A stretch of 52,110 bases of DNA from an uncultured Eubacteriales bacterium (GCA_949840345.1 CATKWX010000012.1:1-52110); one strand, 5' to 3'; positions 16,022 through 24,212 are shown, counted from the stretch's first letter. The notes: generated from the letters alone by a model not told the origin. Numbers and translations: made by a program.

Positions 16022-16891
16022 TTAATTTATTATAAATTGACTTGCTAATTTATCTATTGTAATTCCACCTTCGTTTTTCCAGTCTATTTCAATATTGTTA
16101 AATCTTTCATCTTGGAATTTATTAAGTATTTCAATATCTCTTGAATCTAGGCTAAAACTTAATGATTCTAAATTACTATCTATATTTTGTATTGTATTAG
16201 TTTTAATTATTGTATTTAGTCCTTTTTCTTTTATCATCCAATTAAGTAATATTTGATTTTGTGTTTTATCATATTTAGTTGCCATCTGTAGTAAAAATGG
16301 ATAATTCATTTTTGCAATATTATTTCTTCTTAAAGCTTGGTAACATACAAATTTAATATCATTTTCTTTGCAAAAGTCTATTAAACCTACATTTTCATAA
16401 TATTTACACTCTAAGTTATAAACTCCCTCGTAGCTAAATAATTTAAATTTCTTTTGAAGTTCCTTCAATGTTTCTAAACTTGTATTACTTGCAGATAAAT
16501 ATTTAACTTTTCCCTTTTTTACTAATTTATCCATTTCTTCATATGTTTCTAACAACGGAATTTTTGATGCATATGATGTGTGTACTTGTAAAGCATCTAC
16601 ATAGTCAATGTTCATTCTTTTTAAATATTCGTCTAATTGTTTTTCTACATCTTCTCTTTTTTCAATATATGGCTCTAAATGACAAGCAAGAAATATATTA
16701 TCTTTATTTACTTCTTTAAAAAAGTCATTTAAAAAGTTTACTACATTGCAATTATCATATATTAAACTTGTGCTCATAAAATTCTGTCCTTTTTCAAAAG
16801 AATGTAATAATGCTTTTAATGTTTTTTCTTTATCCTCCAAATCTAGTTTATATGTACCTATTCCTATAGGATTTATTTTGTTAATTTCCAT
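16022..16891 (-). CDS. Aldo/keto reductase family protein
   Basis: A 289-residue TIM-barrel oxidoreductase. It opens with INPIGIGTYKL, has the Tyr of the catalytic tetrad in TSLIYDN and the motif NIDYVDALQVHT, and the C-terminal nucleotide-binding part TIIKTNTIQNIDSNL. The usual sequence GSAEGYG-Asp is replaced, so active-site details are uncertain. Translation more likely begins at the ATG at 16891, which has AAAGGG before it, than at the GTG nine bases earlier. It overlaps the end of the MATE gene by 11 bases and so is cotranscribed with it. Confidence 0.82.
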   Translation of the reverse strand: MEINKINPIGIGTYKLDLEDKEKTLKALLHSFEKGQNFMSTSLIYDNCNVVNFLNDFFKEVNKDNIFLACHLEPYIEKREDVEKQLDEYLKRMNIDYVDALQVHTSYASKIPLLETYEEMDKLVKKGKVKYLSASNTSLETLKELQKKFKLFSYEGVYNLECKYYENVGLIDFCKENDIKFVCYQALRRNNIAKMNYPFLLQMATKYDKTQNQILLNWMIKEKGLNTIIKTNTIQNIDSNLESLSFSLDSRDIEILNKFQDERFNNIEIDWKNEGGITIDKLASQFIIN

Positions 16892-18068
16892 TTTCTTCAC
16901 CCTTTCTAATTATTTTTTCCTTTTTAAACCTCACCATAATATTACTATAAATTAACTGATATGTCATTGAAGCTAATTGCCCAATTACTGTGCAAAATGG
17001 TGTTGGAATAAATGAAATTATAAATCTAATTGTATCTGCAATTTGCTTATTTATTGTTGTTTTTAATGCAGATCTTTCTATTTGAATATAACACATTTTT
17101 ATATAGTATAGTGGATACACAATAAAATTTATTATTTCAATTCCAATATATATTAAAGTTATGTCTAATTGAGTTTTATATATTGGATACAATATTCCAA
17201 ACATTGCTATAATTGATATTAAAATTAGCCCTATTAAATTAAAAGCATTTTTTAAGTGTTCACTATATTTAAATTTATTTTTTACAATGTCTATTCTTGC
17301 AGCAACTCCTATACTATGCGTTATATCCCATTGCATATCTGTAATTAGAGTTGAGAAAGACATTGCTAATGCATAATTTTCTCCATATTTAAATGCATTA
17401 CTTAGTCCAAATAAGTATATTAAAAAGAACATTATAGAAGTTATTAAATCTACAGAATCATATTTTATCCATTTGAATATATTTATAGAAATCCTAAATT
17501 TTTCTATGTTTCTAAATAAAATAAATATTACTGTAATAGCAGTAGCAACTAATGCAATTGTAGCAACTATAATTTGATTTTTAATAAAAATTGCAGGAAT
17601 TATTAAAAATGAAAAATTAACTATATTAAATATTGTAGATAATTTATTTGCTTTTTTATTTTCTTCTTTATAATGTAGCTTATTTATTACTAAATATAAT
17701 ATTAGTTGTAAATAAATTTGTAATACTGAATATATTCCAAAAATTCTATATTTATCTACATCCATTCCCATAAATAATATGTATTTATCAATATTTATGG
17801 CAATCGCAATAAACGTAAATAATCCTACTATAATACCTAAAACAATTCCAGAATTTATTGCATTTTTGTTATCTACCTTATATGCATATACGTTTGTACC
17901 TACTCCAAATAACGATTTATATATACTCATTATAAATTGCATTGGATAAGTTAAAGAAAATATATTTATTAAACTTGGTTCTATTAATATTCCTAGCAAA
18001 AAATAGCTTGCTATTGGAACTATTGATGTTACTAATATATCTAAGCTTATTCTTAGTAATCTTTTCAC
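16881..18068 (-). CDS. MATE-type efflux protein
   Basis: A 395-residue protein with about twelve hydrophobic helices, resembling multidrug and toxin extrusion (MATE/MVF) antiporters. The first half carries an ...PIASYFLLGILIEPSLIN... opening and a FGVGTNVYAYK segment like the MATE N-lobe. The frame is open to 18143, but AAGGAG stands nine bases before a GTG at 18068, which I choose. The protein is shorter than the usual 440-460 residues. Substrate unknown. It forms a two-gene unit with the aldo/keto reductase and is divergent from tadA. Confidence 0.75.
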   Translation of the reverse strand: MKRLLRISLDILVTSIVPIASYFLLGILIEPSLINIFSLTYPMQFIMSIYKSLFGVGTNVYAYKVDNKNAINSGIVLGIIVGLFTFIAIAINIDKYILFMGMDVDKYRIFGIYSVLQIYLQLILYLVINKLHYKEENKKANKLSTIFNIVNFSFLIIPAIFIKNQIIVATIALVATAITVIFILFRNIEKFRISINIFKWIKYDSVDLITSIMFFLIYLFGLSNAFKYGENYALAMSFSTLITDMQWDITHSIGVAARIDIVKNKFKYSEHLKNAFNLIGLILISIIAMFGILYPIYKTQLDITLIYIGIEIINFIVYPLYYIKMCYIQIERSALKTTINKQIADTIRFIISFIPTPFCTVIGQLASMTYQLIYSNIMVRFKKEKIIRKGEENGN

Positions 18069-18159
18069 AAATTTTGCTCCTTTTAATATTGTAAATTTTA
18101 ATAAACATGATATACTTATACTACAAAAATACAAAAAACACAATATATGGAGGTTTAAT

Positions 18160-18618
18160 GTGCACGAAAAATTTATGAAAATTGCACTAGCTGAAGCAAA
18201 AAAGGCCTTTGATAAAGAGGAAGTACCTGTTGGTGCTGTAATTGTTCAAGATGGAAAAGTTGTTGCTAAAGCTCATAATTTAAAAGAAACAAAAAATGAT
18301 ACTATCTGTCACGCAGAAATTTTAGCAATTCAAAAAGCAAGTAAAAAATTAAAAAAATGGAGACTTACAGATTGTGAAATGTATGTTACCTTAGAGCCCT
18401 GTAGTATGTGTGCCGGAGCATTAATTAATTGCAGATTAAAAAAATTATATATTGGAACTATGGATACAAAAACTGGTGCTTGTGGCTCTGTATTAAATTT
18501 GTTGGAAGATTATAAATTTAATCATGTAGTTGAAATTGAAACTGGTATTTTACAGGAAGATTGTGAAAAGATTTTAAAAGATTTCTTTAAATTTTTAAGG
18601 AGTAAAAGAAAGGATTAG
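18160..18618 (+). CDS. tadA: tRNA-specific adenosine deaminase TadA
   Basis: A 152-residue zinc deaminase converting A34 of tRNA-Arg(ACG) to inosine. Catalytic H51-A-E53 and zinc ligands C81 and C84 (PCSMC) are intact, and the C-terminal helix is of normal length. The GTG start is preceded by TGGAGG. The substrate tRNA is encoded at 13163-13239. Since inosine reads U, C and A, the TadA/tRNA pair covers CGU, CGC and CGA but leaves CGG without a decoder in this window. Followed by a hypothetical membrane protein three bases later. Confidence 0.95.
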   Translation: MHEKFMKIALAEAKKAFDKEEVPVGAVIVQDGKVVAKAHNLKETKNDTICHAEILAIQKASKKLKKWRLTDCEMYVTLEPCSMCAGALINCRLKKLYIGTMDTKTGACGSVLNLLEDYKFNHVVEIETGILQEDCEKILKDFFKFLRSKRKD

Positions 18619-18621
18619 TGT

Positions 18622-19368
18622 ATGGATAAGCTTAACGAAAAAAGAAAAAAGTTAATTAAAATTTGTTTGTGTCTTGCTTTATTTATTTTTTTTCTTGCAA
18701 CAATTATAATTTTAGTATTTCGTTATAGTATAGAAGGAGAAAAAAATTTACCTTTTAATTTAACAAGTATTAAAGTTGCTAGCACAGCCACAGGAAATAA
18801 TAATGAAACTTCAGAAAACTACTGGGATTTAGATATTATTCAGAAAAATGATTTTTATTTTTATTTTGAAAAAAATCCTGATTATAAAAAGGAAGAATCT
18901 ATATCTAAAATTACTTTTGAAAACTTTGAGTTTAGGAGAACGTCAGATAAAGGCATAGTAAATATTTATAAACCTGACGAAGATTTAATTAATTATCATT
19001 ATACAGACGAATATAAAATTGATAATAGTATTTCTTATAGTGGTGCTCTTAATACAAACCTTCACGCTCTAGAAATAGGTAACCAAAATGGATTAATTGG
19101 GTTTAGCATTGCTTTAACCAATTTAGGAAATTATACAAAAAACGATAATTCAGATATGGTTTATGATGGAACTTTATTATCAAAATTAGATTTAACTATG
19201 GAAGATATTTCTATGGAAGTTTCTTTTGATGTAATAATAGAAACTGCTTCAAATAAAAAGTTTAAATGTACTCTTTACTTTGACTTACCAACAGGAAATA
19301 TAATTGAAGAAGGTAGGTCTGTTTTAGATAAAAGTAATTCTCCAGATATAATTTTTAAAAGATTTTAA
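18622..19368 (+). CDS. Membrane-anchored hypothetical protein
   Basis: A 248-residue protein with a lysine-rich cytoplasmic start, one membrane helix (about 12-36) and a long external domain rich in Asn, Asp and Glu. The domain appears to be mainly beta strands; I do not recognise it. Start by AAAGGA, three bases after the tadA stop codon, so it is cotranscribed with tadA, which need not mean a functional link. A tRNA-Pro gene follows. Confidence 0.75.
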   Translation: MDKLNEKRKKLIKICLCLALFIFFLATIIILVFRYSIEGEKNLPFNLTSIKVASTATGNNNETSENYWDLDIIQKNDFYFYFEKNPDYKKEESISKITFENFEFRRTSDKGIVNIYKPDEDLINYHYTDEYKIDNSISYSGALNTNLHALEIGNQNGLIGFSIALTNLGNYTKNDNSDMVYDGTLLSKLDLTMEDISMEVSFDVIIETASNKKFKCTLYFDLPTGNIIEEGRSVLDKSNSPDIIFKRF

Positions 19369-19394
19369 TTTTTAAAAAATTATTGCAAAAGGTA

Positions 19395-19423
19395 TTGCAA
19401 TTTAAGCAAATTCATATTATAAT
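19395..19423 (+). promoter_or_regulatory. Promoter of tRNA-Pro
   Basis: TTGCAA and TATAAT are separated by 17 bases, about 30 bases before the tRNA. Confidence 0.7.
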
Positions 19424-19454
19424 ATATAAGCAATTTGGTTTTAATTGCTTATTT

Positions 19455-19530
19455 CGGGGTGTGGCTCAGTTGGTAGAGCGCGTGGTTTGGGACCATGAGG
19501 TCGCACGTTCGATCCGTGTCACCCCGACCA
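19455..19530 (+). tRNA. tRNA-Pro (anticodon TGG)
   Basis: Complete cloverleaf with encoded CCA: acceptor CGGGGTG/CACCCCG, D stem GCTC/GAGC, anticodon stem CGTGG/CCATG with loop TTTGGGA, T arm GTTCGATC. Confidence 0.97.
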
Positions 19531-19622
19531 AAAAAATAGGAAGTCCAACCATAAATAGGTACAAAGAAGAAAGACTTAGGATTATTCCTAGTCTTTTTTC
19601 TAAATAGAAAGGTATTTAAAAA

Positions 19623-20306
19623 ATGAAAATATTAAACTTTATTTTATCTAATCCGTCGTACTTAGAAGATTTAATTACAAGAAACACCTACCATTCAAAT
19701 GCTATTGAAGGAAGTACTCTTACTTATGCTGAAACTTACGCTATTCTTTACAACGACAATAGCTTTAAAATTGAAGGGAAAGAGCCAAGGGAAATATATG
19801 AGGCTATTAATCATAAAAAGGCCTTAGAGTTAGTTTTTAAGAATTTACAAAATAATGAAGAACTTGATGAGAAATTTATAAAAAAATTAAATGAAACTAT
19901 AAATAGAGATATTAAAGATACTGAAGGATATAGAACTGTACAAGTATTTATTCAAGGTAGCGAACATATCCCACCAGAACCTGAAAAAGTGCCAAACTTA
20001 ATGATGTATTATATATATAATTATAATCACAATGGGCAAGATATATTTGAAAAAATTGCAAAATATCATATTGAATTTGAAAAAATACATCCTTTTGAAG
20101 ATGGAAATGGTAGAACAGGAAGATTACTTTTAAATTATGAATTATTAAAAAACAATTTACCTCCTGTAGTTATAGCAAAAGAAGATAGAGTAAAATATTT
20201 TGAATTTTTAAGAAATAATGATGACTTAGGTTTATCAAAATGGCTAAAGGAATTATCTACTAAAGAAAATGAAAGAATGAAGAAATTTGGATATAAAGAA
20301 GATTAG
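19623..20306 (+). CDS. Fic-domain protein with N-terminal inhibitory motif
   Basis: A 227-residue Fic/DOC protein that would transfer AMP (or a similar group) to a target protein. The active-site motif HPFEDGNGRTGR begins at residue 156. An inhibitory-helix motif of the S/T-x3-E-G type lies at the N-terminus (S25-N-A-I-E29-G30), so it is of the self-inhibited kind in which the glutamate blocks ATP binding. Start by AGAAAGG. No antitoxin gene is adjacent, consistent with internal control. The target is unknown. Confidence 0.92.
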   Translation: MKILNFILSNPSYLEDLITRNTYHSNAIEGSTLTYAETYAILYNDNSFKIEGKEPREIYEAINHKKALELVFKNLQNNEELDEKFIKKLNETINRDIKDTEGYRTVQVFIQGSEHIPPEPEKVPNLMMYYIYNYNHNGQDIFEKIAKYHIEFEKIHPFEDGNGRTGRLLLNYELLKNNLPPVVIAKEDRVKYFEFLRNNDDLGLSKWLKELSTKENERMKKFGYKED

Positions 20307-20330
20307 AGAATTGTTTCTCTAGTCTTTTTT
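20298..20330 (+). terminator. Rho-independent terminator after fic
   Basis: AGATTAGAGAA pairs with TTTCTCTAGTCT across a three-base loop, followed by a T tract. Confidence 0.8.
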
Positions 20331-20342
20331 CTTTTATTTTAA

Positions 20343-20372
20343 AACGTGTCTCCTCTATAGAGGAGACACGTT
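20343..20372 (-). terminator. Perfect 30-base palindrome, terminator for ddh
   Basis: AACGTGTCTCCTCTA is perfectly complementary to the second half. On the minus strand it is followed by TTTTAAAATAAAA. It lies 20 bases after the ddh stop codon. Confidence 0.75.
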
Positions 20373-20392
20373 GAGGTATTTGCATAGTTGTC

Positions 20393-21370
20393 TTATAACA
20401 ATTCCTTCATTATGTCGTATTTTGATTTTGGGGTAAGCATCGCCGGTGGAACATCAAAAACTGTTTTTGCGCCACTCATGCCATATTCTTTCAGTCGTAA
20501 TGCCGCTCTTGCGTAAGCAACCAGAATGCTACCTGTAAATTCAGGATTTGATTCCAGCTTTAAAGAATATTCGATAACCTGCTTATTTTCGCCTGTGTTA
20601 CCACTGCGAATTACAAAGCCGCCGTGAGGCATTGCCGAATGCTCTTTTTCGAGAGTTTCTTCGCTTACAAAGTGGACAGTTGTGTCGTAGTCTGCAAAAT
20701 AGTTAGGCATCTCTTTGATTTCTCTTTCGATTCTTTCAAGATCTGCCCCTTCCTCTGCCACTACATAGCAAACTCTTTTGTGCTTTTCCCTTGTAGAAAG
20801 CGTAGGATTTTCGCCAGAGCGAACTCTGTCCATTGCTTCTTCGATAGGAACAGTGTACTGCTTAGCGTCAAGTACGCCATCGATTCTTCTGATAGCGTCT
20901 GAATGTCCTTGGCTAACGCCTTTGCCCCAGAAAGTGTAGTCCTTTCCGTCCGAGAGAATCGCTCCTCCATAGAGCCTTGCAAGAGAAAACATGCCGGGGT
21001 CCCAGCCTACCGAAATAATCGATACATTTCCGTCTTTGATGGAAGCTGCATTCATTGCTGCATAATATCCCGGTATTTTCGCGTGTGTGTCGAAGCTGTC
21101 AACCGTGTTGAAGTACTCTGCAATTTTAGGACCTTGCTCGGGCAAATCTTTTGCGGAGCCACCGCAGAGAATTACCACATCGATTTCGCCGACATAGTTG
21201 TAAATTTCATCAATATGAATAACACCTACGCCTGACGCCGGATGGATGTCTTCCGGATTCCGCCTTGTGAAAATTGCAACTAATTCCATATCCCGGTTTG
21301 CAGGATTAGAAAGCGCTTTCTCCACACCTCGTCCAAGATTTCCATAACCACAGATTGCTACTTTTGCCAT
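20393..21370 (-). CDS. ddh: meso-Diaminopimelate D-dehydrogenase
   Basis: A 325-residue NADP-dependent enzyme that makes meso-diaminopimelate from tetrahydrodipicolinate and ammonia in one step, for lysine and peptidoglycan. It has the N-terminal GYGNLGRGV dinucleotide loop, FTRRNPED, WDPGMFSLARLYG and GKGVSQGHSDAIRRI, all typical, at normal length. Base use differs sharply from its neighbours: counted 60-base samples give 35 and 48 % G+C, and GC-ending codons are common. It contains two in-frame CGG codons read as conserved arginines (R26 and R37), unlike any native-looking gene here. I infer horizontal acquisition. Confidence 0.96.
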   Translation of the reverse strand: MAKVAICGYGNLGRGVEKALSNPANRDMELVAIFTRRNPEDIHPASGVGVIHIDEIYNYVGEIDVVILCGGSAKDLPEQGPKIAEYFNTVDSFDTHAKIPGYYAAMNAASIKDGNVSIISVGWDPGMFSLARLYGGAILSDGKDYTFWGKGVSQGHSDAIRRIDGVLDAKQYTVPIEEAMDRVRSGENPTLSTREKHKRVCYVVAEEGADLERIEREIKEMPNYFADYDTTVHFVSEETLEKEHSAMPHGGFVIRSGNTGENKQVIEYSLKLESNPEFTGSILVAYARAALRLKEYGMSGAKTVFDVPPAMLTPKSKYDIMKELL

Positions 21371-21588
21371 AAAGTTTACCTCATCTTTCTGCCTAATTAG
21401 GCTTTTTTATTATAACAATTGCTGTTACGTCAATATTATATTATGTTTCGATATTCTTGTCAAGTATTTATGTAATCTGTATCGTGTGGCAAAACTTTTC
21501 TTATTTTCCTACGATTTTGTTTATAAATATTACTAATCTATTTTTTCATAATAATTCCCATACTATATTTTACTAATTCACAGCCCTT

Positions 21589-21708
21589 TTATTCTTTGGA
21601 TTTCATATATTTCTCATAATCCTTTTTATTAATTACTTTTTCACCCTTAAAATAATTCTTGAAGTCTTCTTTAGAAATAGCAAAAGACTCTAAAGTAGTC
21701 TTTTTCAT
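21589..21708 (-). CDS. Small 39-residue basic protein
   Basis: A short frame starting MKKTTLESFAISKEDFKNYF and ending YMKSKE, with GGAGG nine bases before the ATG. The composition (many Lys, Glu, Asp, Tyr) is that of a folded small soluble protein. I do not recognise it. It stands in a 870-base region between ddh and the agr-like locus. Confidence 0.55.
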   Translation of the reverse strand: MKKTTLESFAISKEDFKNYFKGEKVINKKDYEKYMKSKE

Positions 21709-21797
21709 AAAATAGATACCTCCATTTGCAGAATTTGACAAATTGGCGAATGAAGTATATAATTAAATTGGTGTATATATTTATATACTTCTTTTAA

Positions 21798-21840
21798 AAT
21801 AAGATGACTAAATACGTTCCAAAACTTTGGTCATCTTATT
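21798..21840. terminator. Hairpin between small genes
   Basis: AATAAGATGAC and GTCATCTTATT are complementary around a 21-base middle that adds AAA/TTT. It lies between the 39- and 50-residue genes. Confidence 0.6.
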
Positions 21841-21853
21841 GCTTTATAATATA

Positions 21854-22006
21854 CTATTTATCTAATCCTATTACTTTCAATTTTTTATTTATTCTAATAA
21901 TTTTCTCTAATAATTGTTTATATTTTTTTACCTCTACACTTTCTTCTCCATAAATATCAATTTTATCGTTTATTATTACTTTTAATTTCTGTATTGCTTC
22001 TTCCAT
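21854..22006 (-). CDS. Small 50-residue helical protein
   Basis: A 50-residue product starting MEEAIQKLKVIINDKIDIYG. It has the length and helix-turn-helix spacing (IN..I..YG..S.EV, then a second helix) of Spo0E-like phosphatases, but the diagnostic SQELD motif is absent (KYKQLLEKI stands there), so that assignment is only a suggestion. Start by AAAGGA at long spacing. Confidence 0.55.
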   Translation of the reverse strand: MEEAIQKLKVIINDKIDIYGEESVEVKKYKQLLEKIIRINKKLKVIGLDK

Positions 22007-22039
22007 ATTTATTCACATTCCTTTCTAAAGCACAAATCA

Positions 22040-22164
22040 AGTTTGAAAAAGAATTAGTATATTGCTAGGCATTTTTAATAAGAAATACCAGAAGCGTACT
22101 AGTGTACTCTCAAGGATTTTCTCGTTAAAAATAACAACGCGAGATGCTGATTATTTTTCAAACT
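22040..22164. repeat. 125-nt hairpin element, copy 2
   Basis: Same length and architecture as 1856-1980. Ends AGTTTGAAAA/TTTTCAAACT are unchanged, while the second helix has changed on both sides (for example TTAATAAG/CTCGTTAA against GGATGAG/CTCATCT) and the apical stem changed from GGA/TCC to AGA/TCT. Confidence 0.8.
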
Positions 22165-22243
22165 CTTCTCCCTTCTTTCGACATTTCTTGCCTTATTATA
22201 TAAAAAAATATCCACACCTTTCTAGTGCGGATATCGAAAAAAA

Positions 22244-22873
22244 TTATTTTTTATCTAATTCTGTAGGAAGATTACAAAATACTTTAAAACTTAATAATAT
22301 ATTGTCTAGTTTTTCTACTATTCTTCGCTGATTTACACCTGTTTTTGCTTCTATATTTTCTAAAGACAGAGATTCATTATACTCATTGCGCTCACGAAAT
22401 CTCATTTTATAAATATCATATGTCCTTCCATCACCACATGACTTTAATCTGTTTTCAAATTCTAGTAACTCTTCACTATTAGGATAAGTTTCTATGTAAT
22501 CATCAATTAACTTATATTTTGTTCCTCCTTTAGGCTTATACATAAATCCTTCTTCTAAAAGTTTTTTAGTTGATTTCCTCGGTATTTTACTGTCAGACAA
22601 ATTTATTGCAGCAAATAGTGTACTTATTAATGCTAACACAAAACTTATTTTCAAAATTAGAAAAATAGATGTCATTACTGCCATTGTCATAAGAAAACAC
22701 TCATATCTATTTTCATAATGTTTAGCTCCTAATATAGTTCTCACAATCATAAATTCTAAAATTAGTATTAATCCTTCTAGCCAATTATTTTTAAGTATTA
22801 TATTAATTATTATTAATATAAACATTTCTAATATTGTTATAATCTTATTTAATTTGCAATATTTCTCACTCAT
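22244..22873 (-). CDS. AgrB-like membrane protein with C-terminal HTH-like domain
   Basis: A 209-residue protein. The N-terminal half has about four membrane helices and the pattern R-x6-H-x6-C in VRTILGAKHYENRYEC, matching the arginine, histidine and cysteine of AgrB peptidases that process cyclic peptide signals. The C-terminal half is soluble and ends with an HTH-like stretch (LSLENIEAKTGVNQRRIVEK). This fusion is unusual; it could be a membrane-bound regulator. Start by GAGGAG. It is the last gene of a minus-strand cluster of membrane proteins with a tiny peptide gene. Confidence 0.7.
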   Translation of the reverse strand: MSEKYCKLNKIITILEMFILIIINIILKNNWLEGLILILEFMIVRTILGAKHYENRYECFLMTMAVMTSIFLILKISFVLALISTLFAAINLSDSKIPRKSTKKLLEEGFMYKPKGGTKYKLIDDYIETYPNSEELLEFENRLKSCGDGRTYDIYKMRFRERNEYNESLSLENIEAKTGVNQRRIVEKLDNILLSFKVFCNLPTELDKK

Positions 22874-22945
22874 TTTTTCTCCTCTTTCGTACAGCTTGTC
22901 CTTTTTTACTTTTTTATACTCGCACTTTGATAGTGCGAGATTTTA

Positions 22946-23264
22946 TTATACTTCTTCGTTTTTAATATTAGCTCTTCCGAGTTAATATGTATGCTTCAAA
23001 TATTGTAATGCCTATTGCTATATTTATATTTATTTTCGCTACTAAAAAAATTGATGTAAAAACTAATGTTGACCACACTAAACACCTTTGCCATTGCTTA
23101 TAATGAAGCGCTCCTCCTAAAATTGTTCTTACTATTGAAAATAAACACATAATTATTAATATTTCTAATATCTTCAGGTTCATAAGATGTCCAATTAGAA
23201 ATATTATAATAGTTTCACATAAATTAAAAAATATACTTGGTAAATAAATTAATATCTTTTTCAT
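22946..23264 (-). CDS. Short AgrB-like protein with terminal CGG
   Basis: A roughly 100-residue protein with four membrane helices and an AgrB-like R-x7-H-x6-C pattern (VRTILGGALHYKQWQRC). In the plain reading it ends TRKS at 22968. The third codon before that stop is an in-frame CGG (22979-22977); skipping its C gives TGRANIKNEEV and a stop at 22946, which I use for the end. It is much shorter than AgrB (about 190 residues). Its ATG lies right after the stop of the 16-residue peptide gene, so the two are coupled. Confidence 0.65.
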
Positions 23265-23266
23265 AA

Positions 23267-23317
23267 TTATTCTCCTGCTTCTGTATCACAGAACCATAAA
23301 AATGACCAAACTGGCAT
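23267..23317 (-). CDS. 16-residue peptide, candidate signal peptide precursor
   Basis: The frame encodes MPVWSFLWFCDTEAGE and has a very strong AAAGGGGGTG site seven bases before the ATG. Its stop codon is almost joined to the start of the short AgrB-like gene, whose GGAG site lies inside this frame. A hydrophobic core followed by an acidic tail is the layout of AgrD around its processing site; a ring through S5 or C10 can be imagined. It lacks the AgrD leader helix. A translational leader peptide is the alternative. Confidence 0.55.
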   Translation of the reverse strand: MPVWSFLWFCDTEAGE

Positions 23318-23342
23318 ATTAGCACCCCCTTTAACAAAATAT

Positions 23343-23900
23343 TTAGTTAAATTTATGAATAATACTTAATGTAGCTAAATATATAAAAAACATTAATACA
23401 TTAAGTAATATTAAACTTATATTCCTTACACTAATACTCTTAATAGGTCTCTTTTTATTATCATTTCTATTCCAATATTCATTATATTTATTATATATTG
23501 TTCTAATTTTTTTCATAAATATAAATGGTATAATAAATAATATTTTGTTAATTAGCAAGCAAATATAATAATTTTCAAGGTTATCTTTCATAAAAAGTGA
23601 CGGCACTAACGCTGTTAAAAACATATATAACAAAGTAAATCCTATTAAAAATGTATCAGTTATATTAGATTTATCTTTATATACTAGATATATTGAAAAA
23701 TATATTAATATTATAAACAACGTATAGTAGATTACATCATATCTTTTAACTACCATACATATTATATATGACAATAACACTAATATAAATAGCCATATTT
23801 TCTTTGCTCTAATTCTTTTTATTGTAACAATAAAAAACGTTATAAATAGCGTATCTGGTAATATTCCTAATAATATGCTTCTTATTATTTGTAACGCCAT
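23343..23900 (-). CDS. Polytopic membrane protein of agr-like cluster
   Basis: A 185-residue protein with about six hydrophobic helices and a short basic loop near the end (RNDNKKRPIKS). I recognise no family; the topology resembles the membrane sensor half of AgrC, but no kinase domain follows. Start by AAAGGAGG. It is the first gene of the cluster that continues with the 16-residue peptide and two AgrB-like genes, so a role in sensing, exporting or immunity against the peptide is possible. Confidence 0.7.
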   Translation of the reverse strand: MALQIIRSILLGILPDTLFITFFIVTIKRIRAKKIWLFILVLLSYIICMVVKRYDVIYYTLFIILIYFSIYLVYKDKSNITDTFLIGFTLLYMFLTALVPSLFMKDNLENYYICLLINKILFIIPFIFMKKIRTIYNKYNEYWNRNDNKKRPIKSISVRNISLILLNVLMFFIYLATLSIIHKFN

Positions 23901-23974
23901 ATTATTTCCTCCTTTGTATATTTAATCATATTACCTAAAATCAAAAATATTCCTCTTTTTTATTTTAGTTTTAG

Positions 23975-24003
23975 TTGACATTATTTACATAATGTCTTAT
24001 AAT
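23975..24003 (+). promoter_or_regulatory. Consensus promoter with internal operator
   Basis: TTGACA and TATAAT are exactly 17 bases apart. The spacer contains the perfect palindrome GACATTAT-TTAC-ATAATGTC (23977-23996), a classic place for a repressor site. Confidence 0.8.
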
Positions 24004-24009
24004 AAAAAT

Positions 24010-24082
24010 GGTACTATTAAGTATCGCAACAATAGAGGAGGTAGCCACTGTCGCCAAATTGTAGTCTACCTCTTCTATTTTT
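24010..24082 (+). ncRNA. Candidate small RNA
   Basis: From the promoter at 23975 a transcript would start near 24010 and end at a strong terminator whose 14-base stem is AATAGAGGAGGTAG with CTACCTCTTCTATT (one G-U pair), followed by Ts. The stem contains GAGGAGGT, which looks like a ribosome binding site, and its complement. An 18-codon frame (24009-24065) has no ribosome binding site. The rest of the 300-base gap holds only AT-rich sequence. Confidence 0.6.
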
Positions 24083-24212
24083 CAATAGAACTAGTTTATC
24101 ATATAATTCTAATATATTTCAACATATTTATATAAAAATAACTATAATAGTTATAAAACTTTTAATTATTTATATATAAAAGCTAAAAATCGACTTTTTT
24201 CGACTTTGACTT

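Noticed and set aside
20624-21235. Open frames antisense to ddh
   Set aside because: Explained by the higher G+C content of ddh, which removes stop codons in other frames; no sites or homology.
21371-21588. Riboswitch or T-box upstream of ddh
   Set aside because: No recognisable lysine riboswitch or T-box elements; only a short GCCTAATTAGGC palindrome and AT-rich sequence.
21854-22006. Spo0E-like phosphatase
   Set aside because: Length and helix pattern fit, but the SQELD signature is missing, so only a small helical protein is reported.
24009-24065. 18-codon frame in the small RNA as a gene
   Set aside because: It starts at the predicted transcript start without a ribosome binding site and covers half of the terminator stem.
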